Of a stretch of 64,000 nucleotides of DNA, positions 51,525 to 61,865 are shown piece by piece. Source of the DNA: Podarcis raffonei. Lineage: Eukaryota; Chordata; Lepidosauria; Squamata; Lacertidae. Location of the stretch: the NCBI RefSeq assembly GCF_027172205.1, contig NC_070606.1, positions 101,594,534-101,658,533 of the forward strand, given 5' to 3'. The position numbers were made by a program, and so were the translations under genes. The notes under the pieces were generated by a model that saw only the letters and a program-made list of their open reading frames with translations, was not told the origin of the DNA and made no database searches. Within the stretch, counting starts at the first letter, position 1. Each line of letters begins with the position of its first letter.

Positions 51525-54088
51525 TCCTCCCCCAAAAGAAACAATGCGTGTTGCAGCAAGCAAAGCATGATCCAGAGAAGAAAACAAACAGTTGTTATAC
51601 ACATAACACTCCCCTGTTGTTTCAGTTCCACCCTTGGAACTCCCCGCCACTGGTTTCCCCAGTGTACCTCTCTGGTTGTCTGGTTTCCAAGGAATGAGTG
51701 CATCTGCATTACCTTGGCTAGCAACTCTCTGTTGTGTCTTTGTCTCTGACTTAGACACAGCTCCAACCTGTCCTCGGTTGTTTACAACAGCAACACATGC
51801 AACAGCTAAGTTAGCAAACTCTTTTGAGTACCTCTTGGGTGGTTGACCCTTTGTAACTCTCTCAGACCTACGTATGAGGTGCTGATCCTCTCTGCTCACT
51901 GGTCCAGTCTCAGGACTCTTTGGAGAACTAGTTCCAATGGTAAACAGTGGTTCATCCTTCAGTTGTGAAGGCCTATCTATTGTGTGAGACTTCCTCTCAA
52001 TGACTGTGACAACTGAGCTCTCCGAGCTATCAGTGTCATCACTTTCTGTAAAGCTGAAATCAGTGAAATCATCATCATCTGAATCGTCCTCAGTGGGAAA
52101 TGTGTGTACTATCACTCTCTCCGGTTCAGGAGCACTCTCTAGAAATTTTGTGAGAATCACCTGACCAGATTCAGACAAAATTACTCTGTAGAGACCCTTT
52201 TCATACCCCACAAAAATGCCTCTGGCATTCTTGACTCCACCTGGAGCTTCTGTTCTCACATGAGACCCAAACACCTTGAAATGGGCAACAGAAGGTTTTC
52301 TGTGGAACAGTTTCTCAAAAGGAGAACTTCCCAACTCTTTTGAAACCTTTCTCACTTTCGTATAACAGTACGACATCAGAGACTCGGCCCAGTACTCATG
52401 TGGCAGATGTGAACTTAGCAATTGCGCTTCCATCCCCTTTTGCAATTCTCTGTTCACCCGTACACAGACACCCCTGTTCCACGCTTCCGCTGAAACAGAA
52501 ACCTTGTGTCTTATTCCCTTCTTCTGCAGGAACCTCTGGAAATCCTGTAAAAGAAAAATCTGCTTCTTGTCTGTGAATAGACAATCAATGTTAGCATTAT
52601 GCATACTCTTAACTTTGTCACAAAACTCCTGAAACCTCTCCAAGGCTTCCTTTGGCTTTCTCAACACATAAACCCAGACATAGTTAGAGAAATGATCCAC
52701 ACACACAAGATAATATCTTGCATTGCCTCTAGATGGTTCTAGAGGACCAATCACATCAGCATACACCCGCTGAAATGCTCTGTTGACTCCGGTCATCTTC
52801 TTGCTCACACCTGCAAGAGAAACTAGGTTAGACACAGATGAATTACATTCCATGTAATCACTTTGTGCAAAAGTCAACAAATAAAGTCCATCCTTCTCCC
52901 TGGCTGAAAGAAATAACTCCCCATCTTTGTAGATCTTGCAGCTCTCAGCATCGTAGGACAGTTTCAGTCCTCTCTTTGCAATCTGCGAAACACTCAGCAG
53001 ATTGAACTTCAATTCAGGAACCAAGTAAACATTGTTTATTGTCAAGTCCAGACTCTTAAGATAGACAGTCCCCACGCCGGCCGCTTCTAGCTCCTGACCA
53101 TTGGCCTGTGTCACAGTGAAGCTTTGCTTCTTAAACGTTGAAAAGAGCCCTTTGTGTGGGGACATATGAACCGTGCAGCCCGTGTCAATAACAAACGAGT
53201 TCCCAACATCTGGCGTGGTTCCTTTCGCCATCAAAGCCTTTGCAGGTTCCACCATAGGCTTGGTACGACCTTTGCCTGACGCCTCAGGCTTTGCCGAGCG
53301 GCCCTTCGCTCCTTTAGGCTGACGTGGCTTCTTGCAGTTCCGCTGAAGATGCCCAGCCTGTCCGCAATTGTAACACTGGACAGTATTCAAAGCTACAGCA
53401 TCCTTTCCAGTAGCCTCATCGGTGGGGGAATTAGAACTCCGTTCCTCCCTCCCCCTGTGCTTTACTTCCAGTGCAGCATGCCGGCTGTGTTCTTCTAGAA
53501 CCACGGCACTCAGGGGCACTTCCCCCTTCTTGGCATCCATGCTGAATCCAAGGGTCAGCTTTGCACTCAATCTCAAGCCAGCTTTCACTTTTCAAGCCAG
53601 TAAAACTCCAAAAGTCTCTGTTTACTGCTTCACTGGCAGGCTGGCCTTTGGGCTGTTTTTTCAAAACCCTTGCACAGCTGCGCAGATACACTTTCGATTT
53701 CCCAGGCTCTTTTTAGGCCACTCAGTAACTGGCAGACGTTGCCTAGCAACCTGCTCAGGACGGAACTCCTTATCTAAACCACAGGAATTCCTGGTATGCA
53801 AGCTTACTCTCAGAGCTATGTTTTTCAAACGCAGCTTGTTTCTTGTGAACCAGAAAATAAGCCTTTCTGCGTTCGTTCTCTCTCTCCCAAAATGCAGCAT
53901 ACCTTTTTCTCAGGCTCCGTTGCCTTGAAACACACTCCTCTCGGTGTCCAGCTGTCTGTTTCAGCTTTCTGGCTGTAGGCAGACGCTTTTCTTTATCTCC
54001 TTAGGTGCAGAGGATGGCAACGATTCATCGACCTCTCACCTCTCATGCAGATTCTCACAGATCAGATATCCATCGGTCTGCTACCAGT

Positions 54089-54558
54089 TGTCGGGATCCA
54101 AGCAAAAGCCAGAGCCTCCAGCTCTGCTCTTAGTCCAGAGGAATTTGGCCACCCTCCAGGTGCCCGGCTTGAATCCTTAAGACCTCCTGCCAGCGTCTGC
54201 CGGCAAGATCAAAGGAGGTCTCTTCGGCGATCCTTTTCAAACGTGAAAAGAACACACCACTCCTCCCCCAGGGAGGGGGAATGAGACAGACAGAAATATA
54301 TCTACATGTCTTTATTCCTGTCTTTCACCAGTACAGAGAAACATGTCTGCACACTCTGATTCCCAACGCAGAGTGAGAAAGTAACCCCACCCATGTACTT
54401 CCAGTACAGGGTCATGTGCTGCTCTGAGGTAACATCCGGCTCTCAGAGCACTTTACAAACTGTTCCTGGTTCCCACGGAACAATCCAATAACACCCACAT
54501 CCTGTTTACCATTCCAGCCACCTGGTGCTTGCTTCTGCATTGCTCCTTTTTCGTAACA
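54089..54558 (-). repeat. Copia LTR, right
   Basis: 470 bp, identical to the left LTR by eye. The 5' LTR relative to the element's own direction, next to the primer-binding site. A matching GTTTG follows it. Confidence 0.95.
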
Positions 54559-54563
54559 GTTTG

Positions 54564-54704
54564 TGTACACCTTTTGGGTTATCTGTTCCCAGAGGTCTGG
54601 GCAAAGATAGGAAATGGAGTTTTTAAAAAAAATCATGATAAGAGGTGCAGACAGACTACATTTTTTGTCACCAATATAACATGACTGATTGCCAGAGAGG
54701 GCAC
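54564..54704. other. Flank between Copia and CR1
   Basis: About 140 bp of AT-rich DNA, nothing recognised. Confidence 0.5.
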
Positions 54705-56148
54705 CCACACTGACGAAGTCCCGGCAGACTGGAGGAGGGCAAATGTTGTCCCTATTTTCAAAAAGGGGAAAAGAGAGGACCCAAATAATTACCGCCCAGT
54801 CAGTCTGACATCAATACCAGGGAAGATTCTGGAGCAGATCATTAAGCAAACAGTCTGTGAGCACCTAGAAAGGAATGCTGTGATCACCAATAGTCAGCAT
54901 GGATTTCTGAAAAATAAGTCATGTCAGACTAACCTGATCTCATTTTTTGACAGAATTACAAGCCTGGTAGATGAAGGGAACGCAGTGGATGTAGCCTACC
55001 TTGATTTCAGCAAGGCATTTGACAAGGTGCCCCATGATATTCTTGTAAAGAAGCTGGTAAAATGCGGTCTTGACTATGCTACCACTCAGTGGATTTGTAA
55101 CTGGCTGACTGACCGAACCCAAAGGGTGCTCATCAATGGTACCTCTTCATCCTGGAGAAGAGTGACTAGTGGGGTGCCACAGGGTTCTGTCTTGGGCCCG
55201 GTCTTATTCAACATCTTTATCAACGACTTGGATGATGGACTTAAGGGCATCCTGATCAAATTTGCAGATGACACCAAACTGGGAGGGGTGGCTAACACCC
55301 CAGAGGACAGGATCACACTTCAAAACGACCTTGACAGATTAGAGAACTGGGCCAAAACAAACAAGATGAATTTTAACAGGGAGAAATGTAAAGTATTGCA
55401 CTTGGGCAAAAAAAATGAGAGGCACAAATACAAGATGGGTGACACCTGGCTTGAGAGCACTACATGTGAAAAGGATCTAGGAGTCTTGGTTGACCACAAA
55501 CTTGACATGAGCCAGCAGTGTGACGCGGCAGCTAAAAAAGCCAATGCAATTCTGGGCTGCATCAATAGGAGTATAGCATCTAGATCAAGGGAAGTAATAG
55601 TGCCACTGTATTCTGCTCTGGTCAGACCTCACCTGGAGTACTGTGTCCAGTTCTGGGCACCACAGTTCAAGAAGGACATTGACAAACTGGAACGTGTCCA
55701 GAGGAGGGCAACCAAAATGGTCAAAGGCCTGGAAACGATGCCTTATGAGGAACGGCTAAGGGAGCTGGGCATGTTTAGCCTGGAGAAGAGGAGGTTAAGG
55801 GGTGATATGATAGCCATGTTCAAATATATAAAAGGATGTCACATAGAGGAGGGAGAAAGGTTGTTTTCTGCTGCTCCAGAGAAGCGGACACGGAGCAATG
55901 GATCCAAACTACAAGAAAGAAGATTCCACCTAAACATTCGGAAGAACTTCCTGACAGTAAGAGCTGTTCGACAGTGGAATTTGCTGCCAAGGAGTGTGGT
56001 GGAGTCTCCTTCTTTGGAGGTCTTTAAGCAGAGGCTTGACAACCATATGTCAGGAGTGCTCTGATGGTGTTTCCTGCTTGGCAGGGGGTTGGACTCGATG
56101 GCCCTTGTGGTCTCTTCCAACTCTATGATTCTGTGATTCTGTGACTGA
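54705..56148 (+). mobile_element. CR1 LINE, long young copy with reverse transcriptase
   Basis: One frame runs from about 54708 to 56064 with reverse-transcriptase blocks: [36 protein letters not shown] (A block with D), [29 protein letters not shown] (the FADD catalytic core). It then has the connecting part and ends [17 protein letters not shown]. The 3' tail repeats GATTCTGT. The endonuclease half is missing, so it is 5' truncated but otherwise free of stops, hence recent. It pairs with the inverted copy at 49573-50404. Confidence 0.95.
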
Positions 56149-56271
56149 ATAGGAATTTGGTCACTGGGGGGCCATTGCAGCAGCAGACCGCCCCCCTGGA
56201 CCTTCACCCCAGAGCAGGAGAGATCTGAGCAGGAAGGATGGCCTGGCCCGACTCATTTCCATCCTCCTCAC

Positions 56272-56314
56272 CTGGCGCTGCCTTCTTCTCATTCGCCTCC
56301 TGCTCCTGTGCGGC
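56272..56314 (-). other. Exon-like 43-bp segment, unproven
   Basis: Minus strand: acceptor CTAATCCTTTCAG, then a purine-rich stretch that could read AQEQEANEKKAAP, then donor GTGAGG. The signals are good but the segment is short and no partner exon is visible nearby. Could be chance. Confidence 0.2.
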
Positions 56315-56509
56315 CTGAAAGGATTAGAGACCCTCAAATGCCTCTCCCAGAGTTGCTCTGTTTTCACTTGCTGCGAACTTCTCAGCTGCCCCAGACAGCT
56401 TTATAGCATTCCCAGCAATTCCGTAGCAGCAACTGTATTGGTGTGCAAAGAACTTTTGTTTTTATCTCCTGGTGTTTGTCCCCATGGCAAACATCTGAGA
56501 AGGGTTAGC

Positions 56510-56511
<2 letters not shown>

Positions 56512-56570
<59 letters not shown>
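56512..56570. repeat. (GA)n microsatellite
   Basis: About 29 GA units, one interruption. Confidence 0.95.
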
Positions 56571-56893
56571 GGGTTTTTGGGTGGCCACCCAGGGAGCTTC
56601 ATCCCAAGACCCTCCATGCACGGCCACAGGCAGCCCATGGGTGCCACTGCAGGGGTGTCCAAGGAGCACATCTGGAAGACTGCGATGCCCAAAGCGCTGG
56701 CACCCGCCTACAGGAGAGTCAGGAACAGGGGGATGGCAGAGAAGCGGAGCAAATCCTTCGCATCAGGCTTCACCATAGGGAAGGAGGCAAAGGCTGGCGG
56801 TGCCAACACAGAGAAGCCCCAGGAAGCCCCAAAATGGCAGGCATGCCACGTAAGACCTAGTTATGGGTGGAAGGAAGATGACATTAAAAGGTA

Positions 56894-57172
56894 CAGTGGT
56901 GCCCCGCAAGACGAATGCCTCGCAAGACGAAAAACTCGCTAGACGAAAGGGTTTTCCGTTTTTTGAGTCGTTCCGCAAGACGAATTTCCCTATGGGCTTG
57001 CTTCGCAAGACGAAACGTCTTGCAAGTTCTTGTGAGTTTGTTTCCTTTTTCTTAAAGCCGCTAAGCCGTTAATAGCCGCTAAGCCACTAATAGCCGTGCT
57101 TCGCAAGACGAAAAAACCGCAAGACGAAGAGACTCGCGGAACAGATTAATTTCGTCTTGCGAGGCACCACTG
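56894..57172 (+). mobile_element. Pogo/mariner-type MITE with TA duplication
   Basis: It begins CAGTGGTGCCCCGCAAGACG and ends CGTCTTGCGAGGCACCACTG, perfect or near-perfect inverted ends of about 22 bp, flanked by TA at 56892-56893 and 57173-57174. The inside repeats GCAAGACGAA and CGCTAAGCC units. No coding capacity. The same superfamily as 35883 but a different family. Confidence 0.85.
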
Positions 57173-57253
57173 TACCTGCATTGGGCAAATGGGTCCCACT
57201 TCTGGGTTTGCTGACTGCTGAACAACAGAACAACTGAGTGTAACAGACATTGA

Positions 57254-57265
57254 CTTATTTATTTA

Positions 57266-57311
<46 letters not shown>
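57254..57311. repeat. (TTTA)n(CTTA)n microsatellite
   Basis: TTTA units give way to about eleven CTTA units. Confidence 0.9.
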
Positions 57312-57314
57312 GCA

Positions 57315-58026
57315 TTCATATGCCACTGTGCTGGGCCCAGAGGTAACCCGTGAAACGTGGTCCAGGACCAGACCAGAATCCAATGGTTCCGCTAGGAGTC
57401 AGTCCGACAGGGCCAAGACACGAGGCAGAAAACCAGGCTAGGTCAGGCACAGGATCTGGCATACAGCAATGTTGCTCCCACAACCTGGGATGGGGTCGAA
57501 CAGCCTTTTATCTTTGTCGGGGTAGCGGCTGGTTCTGATCCCCCAGCGACTCACCTCCCTGTTTCGCCCAAAGGCAAGCACTCCTCCTGCAAGTTCTTAG
57601 GTCTCTTCTTCTCTCAGACCTCAGTCTCTGCAGATCGGGAGACGTCGGTGGGTGACTAGACCCAGAGGCCGCCTCAGCCTCCCCTGACCCAACTAGTAGT
57701 GGAGCAGCTGTAAGTGATGGCCCAGCTGGAGGCAACGAAGTCATCCCCGCATCTGGAGCCAGGGCAGGATCAGGCCCCTGACTTGGCCCAGCTGGTGCTT
57801 GTTGCAGGGGAACCTGTGCAGACTGGGACTCTTCAGGATCAGGCCCCAGACGTGGTTCAGGTGATGCCTGAGGCAAAGGATCCGGTGCAGACCGAGACTC
57901 CTCTGGTTCTGAGTCCGAGCCCCAGTCCCAGGCCATCACAGCCGCCTTGCTTCTCCCTTCCCCATTCTCCCCACACAACCCTGGGAGGCAGTTTAGGCTG
58001 ATAAGCGGTGACTGCCCCAAGGACAC
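57315..58026 (-). mobile_element. Possible LTR-element fragment (fossil)
   Basis: The right part reads on the minus strand as a proline- and glutamate-rich protein with internal repeats (DPLPQASPEPRLGPDPEE, then DLQRLRSERRRDLRTCRRSA). The left part, on the minus strand, has GATAAAAGGCTG and then a segment of LTR U5 character. The layout of an LTR next to a leader or gag start fits an old retroelement, broken. Family unknown; could also be unrelated repeat. Confidence 0.35.
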
Positions 58027-58110
58027 TGTGTGAGCTTCGTGGCCGAGTGGAGATTCGAACCCAGGTCCTAGCCCAGCACTCGAACCTCTACATCATCCTG
58101 ACTCCAAAAT
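57955..58110 (-). mobile_element. MIR/CORE-like SINE fragment
   Basis: CACACAACCCTGGGAGGCAG, AGTGGAGATTCGAACCCAGG, CTACATCATCCTGACTCC on the plus strand. Confidence 0.55.
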
Positions 58111-58620
58111 CTAAAGATGTCTGTCTCCTCCCCCCTCCCTGGCCAGCCTCTCCTCAGGCGGCTTCCAAGGTCCTGGGGTTCTGGCCCCCTGCACCACCCC
58201 CCGCCCTCAGAGAAGCAGTCCCCAAACGGCCACAAAGCCCACCAGAGGGAGCCCATTCGGGGGGGGGGGAGACATTTCTGTTTCTCCAGCCCACTGGGCT
58301 GCTTTCGGTCCCGTTGCTCAGTCATTTCCCTTTCCATTCCTCTCCTGTGAGAAGGGGGATATAAAATATGTTATTGCAGGTGCTGGGGACAGCAGGGTGT
58401 GTGTGTCCAGGAGTGTGTGATGGACTCCTGGCTAATTAAGCCCCGAGGAACTATGTTTGCTTTCTGCAATTTTTTTCCTTTTAATGCCAGGAGGGTCCGC
58501 GTTGTGCCACACTTTCCAAACGCAATTTGGGAAGGGAGTTTTTAAAAGCATACCAGCCCAGCTGCAGCCCCAGGCAGCACACGGGAGACTCTGTCCAAGT
58601 TGCCACTTCAAATGTGCATG
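58111..58620. other. No identifiable gene
   Basis: GC-rich then mixed. Around 58430-58560 lies CTGGCTAATTAAGCCCCGAG with TTTCCAAACGCAATTTGGG, a possible conserved noncoding stretch. Nothing else. Confidence 0.4.
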
Positions 58621-58629
58621 CAGAAATTG

Positions 58630-59085
58630 AATTGAAATTGAAATATGGTACTTTATTGTCACTTGTACAGTGAGATTACACAAGCACCCGCCCCCCACTC
58701 TCTTAGTCTTAATTCCCTTCGTTTACTGACGCACACCCACCAAACCCGAAAGTCAGTTGCCCTGTTGTTATCTTTTCATTCAGCAGCCGAACAGCCCACG
58801 GACAGAAGCTGTTCTTTACCCTGTTGGCGTGACTAATCACGCTTCTATATCTTCTGCCCGAGGGCAGGAGATCAAGAAAGTGCCGGCCAGGGTGTGAATC
58901 ATCCCTGATAATTTTCCTTACTCTCCTGAGGCAACGTTCTTCCGCCATGTCATCCAGCAGATTCACGGGACAGCCCATAATATCTTGTGCTGTATTCACC
59001 ACCCTCTGTAGGCACTTTCTATCAGATGATGTCAAACCAGCGTACCACACGGTGATGCAGTATGTTCTGCAGAAGTGGCAGAACA
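58630..59085 (-). mobile_element. LINE reverse-transcriptase C-terminal end
   Basis: Minus strand: CITVWYAGLTSSDRKCLQR, VVNTAQDIMGCPVNLLDDMA, EERCLRRVRKIIRDDSHPGR, HFLDLLPSGRRYRSVISHAN, RVKNSFCPWAVRLLNEK. This is the standard C-terminal end of a non-LTR LINE found in many vertebrates (Rex1/CR1-like group). The UTR at left contains TACTTTATTGTCACTTGTAC. A truncated copy. Confidence 0.75.
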
Positions 59086-59265
59086 TGAGGAGAGCCTGCA
59101 GGATCAGGCCCAAGGCCCTTTTAGTGCAGCACCTTCTTCTCAAAGTAGCCAAGCTGTATGAAACCCACAAGCAGGACCTGAGTGCAAGAGCCGCTCTCCC
59201 TTCTGTGCTTCTAGTAGAGCCATCCCAAATAGAAGCCATCCCGAGGCCTCCACACCATGAATGTG
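59086..59265 (-). mobile_element. CR1-like family B fragment
   Basis: CAGGATCAGGCCCAAGGCCC, CACAAGCAGGACCTGAGTGC, AATAGAAGCCATCCCGAGGC on the plus strand. Confidence 0.65.
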
Positions 59266-59708
59266 TCTAACCATCCTGGGTCCCTTTCAGATAGCCCAAA
59301 GCTCTAACACATCAGGGTCCATTCCAAAGTCTACCCCCCCCCTTAAAATGGGAAGTGTGAGCTGCGCAACTTCCCAATCCCCCCCCCCGCCTTGCCCTGG
59401 CTTGGCTACCACCTTCCCCTCCGAGCACACAAATCCGAAACACATGCTGTGGCCGCTCGCTGCGCTGCGCCAAGGCTGGCTGTGCGCCAGTGGCTCTCAC
59501 GCCTTGTCAGCTCCTCCTCGGTTTCCACAGCGGATGTTCCCTGGCTGGAGAACAGCTGGGCTGCAGTCCCAAAGGCAGCAGCCAAGACACATGAGCAGGA
59601 GGTTTGCGCTCGCTCGCTCTCTTTCACACACACACACCCCATCCTGGACCCCCTTCTCCCCCACAGCCCTTCCAGAGGGTGACACCTCTCTCTCTCGCCT
59701 CCCAAGAA
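59266..59708. other. No identifiable feature
   Basis: Mixed DNA with C runs and a short (CA)n near 59625. Nothing recognised. Confidence 0.5.
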
Positions 59709-59709
59709 C

Positions 59710-60525
59710 ATCAGAAGAGGCTACAGGATCTGGCCAAGGGCCCATCCAGTCCAGCATTCTGTTCTCACAGGGGCCAACCAGATGCCTCTTCCAGGAAACC
59801 CAAAAGCGGGATTTGAGAACAAGAGCAAGCAGCCCCTCCCCCCCTGTGCTCTTTAGCCACTGATAGCAGTGATGTGTGGAAGTGAGAGCGGGACCATCAA
59901 GAAGGCTGATCGCCGGAGAATGGATGCTTTTGAGTTATGGTGCTGGGGGTGACTCTTGAGAGTCCCATGGACTGCAAGAAGATCCAGCCTCTCCATTCTG
60001 AAGGAAATCAGCCCTGAGTGCTCACTGGAAGGACAGATCCTGAAGCTGAGGCTCCAATACTTTGGCCACCTCATGAGAAGAGAAGACTCCCTGGAAAAGA
60101 CCCTGATGTTGGGAAAGATGGAGGGCACAAGGAGAAGGGGACGACAGAGGACAAGATGGTTGGACAGTGTTCTCGAAGCTACCAGCATGAGTTTGACCAA
60201 ACTGCGGGAGGCAGTGGAAGACAGGAGTGCCTGGAGTGCTCTGGTCCAGAGGGTCACGAAGAGTCGGACACGACTAAACAACAACAACAACAACATCATC
60301 AGGAACATTGTTGCCCCTGACTGTGGAGACAGAGCAGAGCCATCAGGGCTAATGGCCATTGAGAGCCCTCTCCTCCTCCAAAACTTTGCCAAATCCTCTT
60401 TTAAAGCCATCCAAATTGGTGATGATCTTTGCCTCCTGGGGGAAGGAGTTCCATAGTTTGACTATGAGCTGCATCAAGAAGAACTTGTTTCATCTAACCC
60501 AAATCCTTCAGAATGACCTTGTCCA
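59710..60525 (-). mobile_element. CR1-like family B repeat split by BovB
   Basis: Left piece 59710-59867: GGCCAAGGGCCCATCCAGTC, CAGCATTCTGTTCTCACAGG, GATTTGAGAACAAGAGCAA. Right piece 60298-60525: GTGGAGACAGAGCAGAGCC, AAAGCCATCCAAATTGGTG, GGGGGAAGGAGTTCCATAG. Read on the minus strand they form one element, cut by the BovB copy. Confidence 0.7.
59868..60297 (+). mobile_element. BovB LINE 3' end, copy 3, nested
   Basis: Translation reads VPWTARRSSLSILKEISPEC, SLEGQILKLRLQYFGHLMRR, EDSLEKTLMLGKMEGTRRRG, RQRTRWLDSVLEATSMSLTK, LREAVEDRSAWSALVQRVTK. It ends with GTCGGACACGACTAAACAAC and AAC units. A frame interruption lies at the start (CWG then stop). Inserted in the family B repeat. Confidence 0.9.
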
Positions 60526-60990
60526 ATTCTGCCATTTCATGGATCTGCAGACCTTTTCTCCAGCAACTGCTTCATGGTCCTGTGGAGAGAAAACCCGAGG
60601 GCTGCGTCAAGAAGCTCCCATCTGCAGAAGCCCAGGAGTGTCCCACTCAGGCTGGAAATGAGATGACTCTCCAAGCCCTTGGCAACCAGAGATGGAGAAG
60701 CCCTAAGCTCTTTGCCCCTGGACTGAGCCTGCACCCAAAACATCCTTTAAGGACATGGTGTGGAAAGGGTGACTGGCCTGGCACAAGGGCCCAGTGTGGG
60801 GACCAGGGGTGGCTGTCCTGGGCGCAAAACCTCAACCCCCAGGGCTGCTTCCATACAGCTATGTGTTTCCATCACTGGGCTCTGTAGAAAACGGCTTCTC
60901 CATGAGAACCAGGAAGTGACCTCAACAGACAACGGAACGACTCTTCTTTTCTTATCTCTGCTGCTATGGTCTTCTGGGCAATGCGGACGC
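60526..60990. other. No identifiable feature
   Basis: Mixed DNA. Nothing recognised. Confidence 0.5.
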
Positions 60991-60998
60991 CATTAGGC

Positions 60999-61134
60999 CA
61001 GGCTTTCTCAAACTCAGCCCTCCAGATGTTTTGAGACTACAATTCCCATCATCCCTGACCACTGGTCCTGCTAGCTAGGGATCATGGGAATTGTAGGCCA
61101 AAAACATCTGGAAGGCAGAGTTTGAGGAAGCCTG
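60999..61134. mobile_element. Palindromic hAT MITE with 8-bp target duplication
   Basis: The 136-bp element is almost a full palindrome: CAGGCTTTCTCAAACTCAGC at left, AGAGTTTGAGGAAGCCTG at right; inner arms CCAGATGTTTTGAGACTAC and ATTGTAGGCCAAAAACATC. CATTAGGC is present exactly on both sides (60991-60998 and 61135-61142). Eight-base duplications are typical of hAT. It can fold as a long hairpin. Confidence 0.9.
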
Positions 61135-61194
61135 CATTAGGCACTTGAATGCACATATGTCTGTTTTCCTCCCCTCCACGTGGCCCTGGCTGCT

Positions 61195-61465
61195 GGCAAC
61201 CCATGCTATGCCACTGGCCAGAGAGCTATCAAGGGCTACTGACTACTAGTCACTCTTGCTCTGCTCTGCTTCCACAGTCAGAGGCTGCAATGCTTCTGGA
61301 TCCCAGTTGCTGGAAACCAGAGGAGGAGAGAGTTGCTTTGGAGATCAGATCCTGCTTGCTGGTTTCAACACAGGCACCTGGTCAGCCCCTGTGAGAAGAG
61401 GATGCTGGACTTAGATGGGCCATGGGCCTGATCCGGCAGGCTCTTCGTATGTTCTTATCAACCTG
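61195..61465 (+). mobile_element. CR1-like family B 3' fragment
   Basis: AGGCTGCAATGCTTCTGGAT, GGAGAGAGTTGCTTTGGAGA, GAAGAGGATGCTGGACTTAG, GGGCCTGATCCGGCAGGCTC, TTATGTTCTTATC-like end. Confidence 0.75.
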
Positions 61466-61699
61466 GCACATAACACGGGCACACGGGCAGACAAGGAGGA
61501 CCAGTCCTGCTTTGCACCCAGTCTTGCAGGGCAGATAGCATTGGGGGGGGGGAGAGAATGGGGTTCAGTGAGAGTCTTCAGCTCCTTGTGCATCTGGTCT
61601 CTGGGGCCCATGAGGCCAAGGAAGTGGGAGGTTGACAAGGGACGAGGCTGTGCTCCTCGTCCATCTTCCAGGGAGAGAAGCCAATGTGCTCGGCCCAGC

Positions 61700-61865
61700 T
61701 CAGCTCAACTTTCCTCTTGCTGTGGGAGGGGAGAGTTGCTCTTGGGTGTGAATCCTGCTTGCTGGTTCTCAACAGCCAGCTGTTCAGCCGCTGTGAGAAC
61801 AGTGGACTAGGTGGGCCATTGGCCTGATCTAGCACTGGCTCTCCTCATGTTCTCATGTATACTTT
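61700..61865 (+). mobile_element. CR1-like family B 3' fragment
   Basis: GGGAGAGTTGCTCTTGGGTG, GAACAGTGGACTAGGTGGGC, CATTGGCCTGATCTAGCAC and CATGTTCTCATG. Confidence 0.7.

Larger units (their letters stand above)
51055..54558 (-). mobile_element. Copia (Ty1/copia) LTR element, young fossil
   Basis: Family: Copia-type LTR retrotransposon, coded on the minus strand, about 3.5 kb. Parts: LTRs at both ends (see separate entries), a primer-binding site beside the right LTR (TCTGCTACCA at 54077-54086, matching the 3' end of initiator methionine tRNA), a purine-rich tract beside the left LTR, a gag zinc knuckle (CYNCGQAGHLQRNC), an aspartic protease with a DTGC-type core, and an integrase region. 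GTTTG flanks both ends (51050-51054, 54559-54563). The LTRs look identical by eye, so insertion is very recent. It does not look whole: not all parts expected of an autonomous Copia element are recognised, with at least one break. It is not a host gene. Confidence 0.9.

Noticed and set aside
51378-53588. 736-codon minus-strand open frame as a host gene
   Set aside because: It lies between matching LTRs and carries a gag zinc knuckle, protease and integrase parts of a Copia element.
54880-56064. 394-codon frame as a host gene
   Set aside because: It is the reverse-transcriptase part of a CR1 LINE, with the CR1 3' tail.
56577-56942. 121-codon frame reading SKEHIWKTAMPKALAPAYRR and on
   Set aside because: It looks protein-like in part, but it runs into the MITE at 56894, lacks a partner exon and has no recognised domain. 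Left unannotated for lack of support.
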